Assembly (NCBI GenBank): GCA_029940125.1
Contig: JAOZRP010000084.1
Coordinates: 1 to 8,142, forward strand
Source: a bacterium
Lineage (GTDB): Bacteria; Desulfobacterota; Anaeroferrophillalia; Anaeroferrophillales; Anaeroferrophillaceae
Length of the DNA stretch: 8,142 nucleotides
Reading direction: 5' to 3'
Positions 1-5,328 of this stretch are shown one piece after another; position 1 is the stretch's first letter, and each line of letters begins with the position of its first letter. The notes under the pieces were generated by a model. It was not told where the DNA came from. It ran no database searches and was given only the letters and a program-made list of their open reading frames with translations. A program made the translations under genes and the position numbers.

Positions 1-63
1 CGGGAAAAACTTTGGGCAGCTCACGATGTCGCGCCGGAAAACAGCACCGGTTGCCGATTTTAA
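1..63 (+). CDS. Possible C-terminal tail of an upstream gene (partial at the window edge)
   Basis: Frame 1 is open from the first base to a TAA at 61-63 and would encode about 20 residues ending in ...APENSTGCRF. Its codons (CGG, GAA, CTT, GCG, CCG, AAC, AGC, ACC) look like those of the downstream genes, while the other two frames read less naturally. If real, the upstream gene ends about 71 nt before glgP and may belong to the same operon. The fragment is too short to assign to a family, and 60 nt of open frame can easily occur by chance. Confidence 0.25.
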   Translation, partial: REKLWAAHDVAPENSTGCRF

Positions 64-75
64 AACAGCGCAAAA

Positions 76-90
76 AGCGTGCCGGACGCT
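76..90 (+). other. Small inverted repeat upstream of glgP
   Basis: AGCGT (76-80) and ACGCT (86-90) form a perfect 5-bp inverted repeat around the 5-nt loop GCCGG. No T-tract follows, so it is not a convincing terminator. It lies just upstream of an AT-rich TATATAAAA stretch (105-113) that resembles a -10 element but has no recognisable -35 partner. It could be an operator half-site pair, a weak hairpin or chance. Confidence 0.25.
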
Positions 91-134
91 ACTGACCAGG
101 CAAGTATATAAAACGGTAAAGAGGCAGCATTATT

Positions 135-2684
135 ATGAGTCACATTCAGATTTTCAACGTTTTTCCCAAAGTTCCCGAACCCCTTGTTTTTCTCAACACC
201 CTGGCCCGCAACCTCTGGTGGTCGTGGCAGCGGGACGCGGTGGAACTGTTCCGCCGGATCGATCCCCGGCTCTGGGACGATACCAGCGGCAACCCGCTGG
301 TTTTCTCCACCAAGGTTTCCCAGAAACGGCTGGAGGAATTGGCCGTCGATGAAAGCTTCCTCGCCCACCTGCAGCGGGTGGAGGAAAGCTACCAGCAGCA
401 GATCCAAAGCCCCATTGACTATTCCCAAACCCCTTATGGAGACGACAAAAGCATCGCTTATTTCTCGATGGAATTCGGCATCCATGAAAGCCTGCCCCTG
501 TTTGCCGGGGGCCTGGGAGTGCTGGCCGGCGATCATTTAAAAGCGGCCTCCGACCTGGCCCTGCCCCTGACCGCCGTCGGCCTCCTGTACCGGAACGGCT
601 ATTTTCACCAGTACCTGGACCAGAGCGGCTGGCAGCAGGAAAGCTACCTGGAAACCAATCTCTACTTCCTCCCCTTAAGCAAAGCCAGGGATGAAAGCGG
701 CAAGCAAGTATTCATCTCGGTCAGCGGCCCCCAGGGTGAAATCAGGGCCGCGGTCTGGAAAGTACAGGTCGGCCGGGTAACTCTTTATCTCCTGGACACC
801 AACCTGCCGGAAAATTCAGCGGAAATCCGGGAAATCACCGCTAGACTGTACAGCGGCGAAGCCCACATACGGCTGGCCCAGGAAATCCTCCTAGGCATCG
901 GCGGCATGCGGGCCCTGGAAGCGCTGGGAATCCGACCCAAGGTTTGTCACATGAACGAAGGACATTCGGCCTTCTGCAGCCTGGAGCGGCTGCACCACTG
1001 CATGGAAACTCACCAGGTCGATTTGAAAACCGCCCTGGAAATCGTGCCCCGAACCACCATTTTCACCACCCATACCCCGGTTTCCGCCGGCCATGACGAA
1101 TTCCCGCCCCAGCTGGTCAGACCCTACTTTGAAGCCCTGCAGGACACCCTGGGCACCACGGCCGATGAAATGATTTCCTGGGGCCAGCCGGCGGGATCAG
1201 GTCCCGACAGCCAGTTTTCCATGTTTATCTTCGGGCTGCGCATGTCCCAGTACTGCAACGGGGTCAGTGAACTCCACGGCCGGGTTGCCCGCCGCATGTG
1301 GGCTCACGTCTGGCCGGGAAGGCCGGAAGCGGAAATACCCATCTCCCACGTCACCAACGGCATCCACATCACCTCCTGGATATCCCATCGGAACTACAAT
1401 CTTTTCGAGAATTATCTCGGCCCTGACTGGCCCCTGCACCCCTGCGAAGACGACGTCACCCACAAGATTGACGAGATCTATGACGAAGAGTTGTGGAACG
1501 CCCACCAGATGTGCCGCTCCCGCCTGGTCAACACCTGCCGCCGGCTGATGGTCAAGCAGTACAGCCAGCGCAACGCCCCGACATCGGTGATGCAGTTTGC
1601 CGAATCGGTGCTTGACCAGGACATCCTGACCGTCGCTTTCGCCCGCCGCTTCGCCACCTACAAACGGGCGACCCTGCTGCTCTCCGACCCGGAAAGACTG
1701 GAGGCCATGATCAATTCCCCCACCAGGCCGGTGCAGTTCATCTTTGCCGGCAAAGCCCATCCCCGGGACAATGAAGGCAAGGAGCTGATCAAACGGATTA
1801 TCGAGTTCGCCAACCGTCCCAGCGTCCGGCATCGCTTCGTTTTCCTGGAAGATTACGACATCAACATCGCCCGCTACCTGGTCCGGGGAGCCGATGTCTG
1901 GCTCAACAATCCCAGGAGGCCGTACGAAGCCTGCGGCACCTCCGGCATGAAGGCAGCCATCAACGGCGGCCTGAATGTCAGCATTCTTGACGGCTGGTGG
2001 TGCGAAGGATATAATGAAGACCGAGGTTGGCGGATCGGCAACGGCGAGGAATACGACGACCCCCATTACCAGGATGCGGTGGAAAGCCAGGCCCTGTACA
2101 ATATCCTGGAAAACGAGGTCATTCCCTGCTTCTACGAGCGGCGGGACGGCACCACCCCAACCCGCTGGATAAAGATGATGAAGGAATCAATGAAAATGGC
2201 CATGAAGGATTTCTGCAGCATCCGCATGGTCAATGAATACCAGCAGCGCTTCTATCTCCCGGTGGCCAGGCGCCATGACGAACTGCTGGCCGACAACGCC
2301 CGGGAAGCGGCTGAACTGCGCGCCCAGCATTATCGACTCCACCAGCTGTGGGACACCATCAGCATTGAGCCGCCGCAGCGCAGCAACGGCGCCTCCTTCC
2401 TGGTCGGCGATACCTTCAAAGCCACCACGATCGTCCACCTGGGGGAATTGCGGCCCGAAGAAGTCAAGGTGGAACTGTACTACGGGCCGGTGCAGTCCCT
2501 GGACCGGATAGATCCCGGCATGACGGAAATCATGGCGGTTGAGGAAGACCTGGGCAACGGCACCTATCGCTATGCCTGCACCTTCCACTGCGATGTCGCC
2601 GGCCGCTACGGCTTTACCGCCCGGGTCACGCCCGAGGGCGACCTCCGGCTCCGGCACGACACCATGTTCATCACCTGGGCGTGA
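135..2684 (+). CDS. glgP: Alpha-glucan (glycogen/maltodextrin) phosphorylase, DUF3417-containing GT35 type
   Basis: This cytoplasmic PLP enzyme removes terminal alpha-1,4-linked glucose from glycogen or maltodextrin with phosphate, giving glucose-1-phosphate. The 849-residue protein begins with the DUF3417-type segment (IQIFNVFPKVPEPL, LARNLWWSW) typical of the alternative bacterial/archaeal phosphorylase branch (the TIGR02094 type). Motifs follow in order: AYFSMEFGIHESLPLFAGGLG from about residue 109, CHMNEGHSAF, FTTHTP near H313, VTNGIH, and RRFATYKRA. By alignment with RIHEYKR of muscle phosphorylase, R505 and K510 of the last motif should bind phosphate. CGTSGMKAAINGG carries K606, the expected PLP Schiff-base lysine, so all key residues appear intact. 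The last 90 or so residues look like a beta-rich C-terminal domain. The ATG start is preceded by GAGG at 121-124, 10 nt upstream. Glucan chain-length preference cannot be read from the sequence. Confidence 0.96.
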   Translation: MSHIQIFNVFPKVPEPLVFLNTLARNLWWSWQRDAVELFRRIDPRLWDDTSGNPLVFSTKVSQKRLEELAVDESFLAHLQRVEESYQQQIQSPIDYSQTPYGDDKSIAYFSMEFGIHESLPLFAGGLGVLAGDHLKAASDLALPLTAVGLLYRNGYFHQYLDQSGWQQESYLETNLYFLPLSKARDESGKQVFISVSGPQGEIRAAVWKVQVGRVTLYLLDTNLPENSAEIREITARLYSGEAHIRLAQEILLGIGGMRALEALGIRPKVCHMNEGHSAFCSLERLHHCMETHQVDLKTALEIVPRTTIFTTHTPVSAGHDEFPPQLVRPYFEALQDTLGTTADEMISWGQPAGSGPDSQFSMFIFGLRMSQYCNGVSELHGRVARRMWAHVWPGRPEAEIPISHVTNGIHITSWISHRNYNLFENYLGPDWPLHPCEDDVTHKIDEIYDEELWNAHQMCRSRLVNTCRRLMVKQYSQRNAPTSVMQFAESVLDQDILTVAFARRFATYKRATLLLSDPERLEAMINSPTRPVQFIFAGKAHPRDNEGKELIKRIIEFANRPSVRHRFVFLEDYDINIARYLVRGADVWLNNPRRPYEACGTSGMKAAINGGLNVSILDGWWCEGYNEDRGWRIGNGEEYDDPHYQDAVESQALYNILENEVIPCFYERRDGTTPTRWIKMMKESMKMAMKDFCSIRMVNEYQQRFYLPVARRHDELLADNAREAAELRAQHYRLHQLWDTISIEPPQRSNGASFLVGDTFKATTIVHLGELRPEEVKVELYYGPVQSLDRIDPGMTEIMAVEEDLGNGTYRYACTFHCDVAGRYGFTARVTPEGDLRLRHDTMFITWA

Positions 2685-2689
2685 GTGAA

Positions 2690-2736
2690 GTTCGGCGGCC
2701 AAAACCGCTATGAACCAACCCCGAGTATCAGGTTGG
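2690..2736 (+). other. Two adjacent stem-loops just after glgP
   Basis: The first hairpin spans 2690-2715. GTTC pairs with GAAC and GGCGG (2694-2698) pairs with CCGCT (2705-2709, one G-U pair), leaving a CCAAAA loop and a 2-nt AT bulge. The second pairs CCAACC (2715-2720) with GGTTGG (2731-2736) across a 10-nt loop. The two share base 2715, so they abut or compete. Neither is followed by a T-run, so they are not standard intrinsic terminators. They start 6 nt after the glgP stop and could affect mRNA processing or stability between glgP and glgA; that role is inference. Confidence 0.4.
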
Positions 2737-2753
2737 ATATACACAATAACAAA

Positions 2754-2774
2754 ACTCAGAAAATTGAGTACTCA
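2754..2774 (+). promoter_or_regulatory. Overlapping inverted repeats (ACTCA / TGAGTACTCA) just before the glgA ribosome-binding site
   Basis: ACTCA at 2754-2758 pairs with TGAGT at 2765-2769 over a 6-nt loop. TGAGT is immediately followed by a second ACTCA (2770-2774), making the perfect 10-bp palindrome TGAGTACTCA. The element therefore offers two mutually exclusive pairings and ends 3 nt before the Shine-Dalgarno region (AAAGGAAGG, 2778-2786). It could be a protein-binding site or an RNA element affecting glgA translation. Short palindromes also arise by chance, and no regulator is identified. Confidence 0.3.
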
Positions 2775-2791
2775 CGGAAAGGAAGGGACGC

Positions 2792-4306
2792 ATGCCTGCC
2801 TCCCGTAAAAATCCCCGGGTCCTGATTGTCACCCCCGAGGTCACCTACCTGCCTAACGGCATGGGAAACATGAGCAACTACCTGACCGCCAAGGCCGGGG
2901 GGCTGGCGGACGTATCCGCCGCCCTGATCAGCGCCCTGTTTGAACAGGGTGCCGACGTCCACGTGGCCCTGCCCGACTACCGGGGCATGTTCAACAACCA
3001 GATACCAGAACGCCTGCAGCGGGAATGGCAGACCATCCGGGAGCAGGTGCCAGATGAACGCCTCCACCTGGCGGAAGACCGGGTTTTCTACTACCGCAGC
3101 CAGGTCTATTCCAATTACACCTGGAAAAACCTGCTGATCAGCCTGGCCTTCCAGCGTGAAGTAATCAACAACATCATCCCCCGGGTGCAACCGGACCTCA
3201 TCCACTGCAACGACTGGATGACCGGCCTGATTCCGGCCATGTCGCGCTACCACGGCATACCCTGCCTGTTCACCATCCACAACATCCACACGGTGAAAAC
3301 CACCATGGCCCACATCGAGGACCGGGGCATCGACACCGCCCAGTTCTGGCACAACCTGTACTTCGAACGGGCGGCGTACAATTACGAGGAAACCCGGGAA
3401 AGCAACCCGGTTGACTTTCTGACCAGCGGCATCTTCGCCGCTCACTACGTAAACACAGTCAGTCCTACCTTCCTGCGGGAAATTGTCGAGGGGCGCCATG
3501 ATTTTGTCGAGCCCCAAATCCGCCAGGAGCTGTCCCATAAATGGCACGCCCACTGCGGGGTCGGCATCCTGAATGCTCCGGACCCCTCGTACAACCCGGC
3601 TTCCGACCAGGCGCTGGCCCGCCGTTATGATTATACCAGCTTCGGCGACGGCAAGCGTGAAAACAAACGCCTGCTCCAGGAAAACCTGGGATTGATCCAG
3701 GACGACCAAGCCCCCCTGTTCTTCTGGCCTTCACGGCTTGACACGGTGCAGAAAGGCTGCCAATTGCTGGCTGACATTCTCTATCACCTGGTGTCTAGCT
3801 ACTGGCAGCAGAATCTGCAGATTGTTTTCGTTGCCAATGGAGAATTTCAACGGCATTTCAAGGACATCGTCAATTTTCACCAACTGCACGATCGGGTGGC
3901 GGTCTGCAACTTCGACGAAACTCTGGCCCGCCAGGCTTACGGAGCCTCTGATTTCATCCTCATGCCTTCGCGCTATGAACCCTGCGGCCTGCCCCAGATG
4001 ATCGGCCCCATTTACGGCGCCCTGCCGGTAGCCCACGACACCGGCGGCATTCACGACACCGTCGTTCACCTCCAGCCGGAGAAAAACATCGGCAACGGCT
4101 TTCTTTTTGAATACCATGATGCCACCGGGCTGCTCTGGGCCATCGAACAGGCGATGAATTTTTACAACCTCCCGGCAGCCGTAAAACAGGAGCAGATCGC
4201 CAGAATCATGAAGGAAAGCAGTGCCACGTTCAACCACGCCGTCACCGCCCGCCGCTATATCGACCTTTACGAGGAAATGCTGCAGCGGCCGCTGCTGAAC
4301 CGATAA
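2792..4306 (+). CDS. glgA: Glycogen synthase, GT5 family (divergent subtype)
   Basis: The enzyme transfers glucose from a nucleotide sugar, normally ADP-glucose in bacteria, to the non-reducing end of an alpha-1,4-glucan in the cytoplasm. The 504-residue protein has the two-lobed GT-B layout of GT5. KAGGLADV (K34) corresponds to KTGGLADV of E. coli GlgA, HCNDW supplies the conserved aspartate D141, and FTIHN supplies H163. SRLDTVQKG gives R315 and K321, and SRYEPCGL gives E396; these match E. coli D137, H161, R300, K305 and E377. Departures from the usual pattern are about 12 extra residues before KAGG, Met for His after DW, one extra residue between R315 and K321, NAPDP in place of the NGVD loop, and HDTGG in place of RRTGG. 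A strong AAAGGAAGG Shine-Dalgarno sits 5 nt before the ATG. The GT5 assignment is firm. The nucleotide-sugar donor is inferred. Confidence 0.93.
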   Translation: MPASRKNPRVLIVTPEVTYLPNGMGNMSNYLTAKAGGLADVSAALISALFEQGADVHVALPDYRGMFNNQIPERLQREWQTIREQVPDERLHLAEDRVFYYRSQVYSNYTWKNLLISLAFQREVINNIIPRVQPDLIHCNDWMTGLIPAMSRYHGIPCLFTIHNIHTVKTTMAHIEDRGIDTAQFWHNLYFERAAYNYEETRESNPVDFLTSGIFAAHYVNTVSPTFLREIVEGRHDFVEPQIRQELSHKWHAHCGVGILNAPDPSYNPASDQALARRYDYTSFGDGKRENKRLLQENLGLIQDDQAPLFFWPSRLDTVQKGCQLLADILYHLVSSYWQQNLQIVFVANGEFQRHFKDIVNFHQLHDRVAVCNFDETLARQAYGASDFILMPSRYEPCGLPQMIGPIYGALPVAHDTGGIHDTVVHLQPEKNIGNGFLFEYHDATGLLWAIEQAMNFYNLPAAVKQEQIARIMKESSATFNHAVTARRYIDLYEEMLQRPLLNR

Positions 4307-4329
4307 AGCAAGGTATTCTGAAACCATAA

Positions 4330-4374
4330 AAGACCACCCCATGGCCGGGCCTGCAACCGAAGACCAGGTCATGG
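4330..4374 (+). repeat. Imperfect 15-nt direct repeat, 30-nt offset
   Basis: AAGACCACCCCATGG (4330-4344) and AAGACCAGGTCATGG (4360-4374) match at 12 of 15 positions; the differences are confined to the central three bases. The copies are offset by exactly 30 nt, about three helical turns, in the non-coding gap between glgA and the thioredoxin-like gene. Such spacing fits tandem binding of a regulator on one DNA face, but it could also be a small local duplication. The repeat overlaps the terminator-like hairpin described separately. Confidence 0.45.
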
Positions 4375-4384
4375 AAATATTTTT
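4339..4384 (+). terminator. Weak terminator or attenuator-like hairpin after glgA
   Basis: CCATG (4339-4343) pairs with CATGG (4370-4374), and inside it GCCTG (4349-4353) pairs with CAGGT (4365-4369, one G-U pair). There is a 5-nt bulge on the 5' side and an 11-nt loop. A run of five T (4380-4384) starts 5 nt after the stem. The interrupted stem and offset T-run make it weak, so partial read-through into the next gene is plausible. It could reduce expression of the downstream thioredoxin-like/glgB pair relative to glgP/glgA. Confidence 0.35.
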
Positions 4385-4413
4385 ATCAACAACATACGGA
4401 GGACTACACGCAG

Positions 4414-5328
4414 ATGCTGAAACGTTTTTTCATCTTTTCATCAACAATGATCATCCTGGTTCTGTTCTTTTCCCCGGCCCAGGCCGCCTGGTTCAACAAT
4501 TTTGAAGCGGCGCAGGCCAAAGCCGTCCAGGAACAGAAAGACATGCTGCTGGTTTTTTCCGGCTCCGACTGGTGCCACTGGTGCCAGAAACTGCAGCAGG
4601 AAGTCTTTTCCCAGGAACAATTCACCCAGGAAGCAGAAAAAAGTTTCGTCCTGGTGGAGATTGATTTTCCCCGGCAAAAGGAAATCGCGGCAGCCGTCAA
4701 GGAACAAAACCGGCAGCTGGCGGAAAAATATGCCATTCAGGGCTTTCCAACCGTCATCCTTGCCGACGCCGCCGGCAGACCCTACGCCAGAACCGGCTAC
4801 CAGCAGGGTGGAGTGGAACCATACCTGGCCCAGCTGCACCATTTCCAAAACAGCAAGAAAAACTACGACAAGCTGTTGCTTGAGGCCGGGAAGGCCGCCG
4901 GCCTGGAACGGGCCAGGCTGCTGGACCAGGCACTGACGGCCATGGCGGCTTCCCATCTCCTGGGGAATCGTGATCAGATCATCGACGAGATTGTCAAACT
5001 CGACCCGGACAACCAGGCCGGCCTGCGGGCAAAATACGGACTCCAGCACAAGGTTGCCCCGATTGAAGCCGCCCTGCAGAAGACGGGAAACTTTGACCAG
5101 GCCCTGGCTGATCTGGACAAGCTGCTCAAAGAAGAAACGAGTCTCCAGCCTGAGGACCGGCAGCGCCTCTACCTTTTCAAAGCCAGCATCTGCCTGAAGG
5201 GGAAAAGGGACAAGGAGGCGGGAATCAGCAACCTGGAACAGGCGGCCAAAGCGGCACCGGAAACCAAAATAGCCCAACAGATTCCGGATATTATCGCCAA
5301 TATCCGGGGAGAAAAAAACAAGCTTTGA
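4414..5328 (+). CDS. Exported thioredoxin-fold protein with CHWC motif and helical C-terminal half
   Basis: The 304-residue protein starts with a classic signal peptide: basic MLKR, a hydrophobic core to about residue 19, and PAQA before a likely cleavage after A24. It is therefore expected in the periplasm. Residues 27-145 form a thioredoxin-like domain of the Thioredoxin_7 style. LLVFSGSDWCHWCQKL carries the redox pair C54/C57, and GFPTVIL carries the expected cis-proline P112. Residues 165-295 are charged, Ala/Leu-rich helices reminiscent of TPR repeats (FDQALADLDKLLKEE; GISNLEQAAKAAPE), with one further cysteine at C260. Likely activity is disulfide reduction or exchange, or protein binding through the helical part; the substrate is unknown. 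GGAGG at 4398-4402 lies 11 nt before the ATG. The gene sits between glgA and glgB and overlaps glgB by 4 nt, implying co-expression, but no direct role in glycogen metabolism can be shown. Confidence 0.85.
   Translation: MLKRFFIFSSTMIILVLFFSPAQAAWFNNFEAAQAKAVQEQKDMLLVFSGSDWCHWCQKLQQEVFSQEQFTQEAEKSFVLVEIDFPRQKEIAAAVKEQNRQLAEKYAIQGFPTVILADAAGRPYARTGYQQGGVEPYLAQLHHFQNSKKNYDKLLLEAGKAAGLERARLLDQALTAMAASHLLGNRDQIIDEIVKLDPDNQAGLRAKYGLQHKVAPIEAALQKTGNFDQALADLDKLLKEETSLQPEDRQRLYLFKASICLKGKRDKEAGISNLEQAAKAAPETKIAQQIPDIIANIRGEKNKL
5306..5328 (+). promoter_or_regulatory. Translational coupling site: Shine-Dalgarno and TTGA stop/start overlap
   Basis: The glgB start codon TTG (5325-5327) overlaps the TGA stop (5326-5328) of the preceding gene as TTGA. 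A purine-rich GGGGAG at 5306-5311 lies 13 nt upstream, a rather long spacing. There is no in-frame ATG before the conserved N-terminal region (VETLLAIDPLLQAYE), so TTG is the best start. The arrangement suggests that ribosomes finishing the thioredoxin-like gene reinitiate on glgB. Confidence 0.6.

Noticed and set aside
105..113. TATATAAAA as a promoter -10 element for glgP
   Set aside because: No -35-like sequence occurs at 16-18 nt upstream, and a start there would leave only a very short leader, so it is not listed as a promoter.
26..352. 108-residue + strand reading frame crossing the start of glgP
   Set aside because: It overlaps the conserved DUF3417 N-terminus of GlgP in another frame, has no Shine-Dalgarno and shows no recognisable domain.
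1197..2066. 289-residue antisense reading frame inside glgP
   Set aside because: It lies opposite the highly conserved catalytic part of GlgP, and its Gly/Val/Asp-rich composition is typical of antisense frames of GC-rich genes.
2733..2761. TTGGAT as a -35 element for a glgA promoter
   Set aside because: At 17-18 nt downstream the sequence is TCAGAA/CAGAAA, a poor -10 match.
2756..3709. 317-residue antisense reading frame across glgA
   Set aside because: It is opposite the conserved GT5 N-terminal lobe and has no family motifs or convincing start signals.
4341..4503. Small 53-codon frame (starting MAGPATEDQ) running from the glgA-trx gap into the thioredoxin-like gene
   Set aside because: It has no Shine-Dalgarno, overlaps the repeat/hairpin element and the signal-peptide coding region, and resembles no known small protein or leader peptide.
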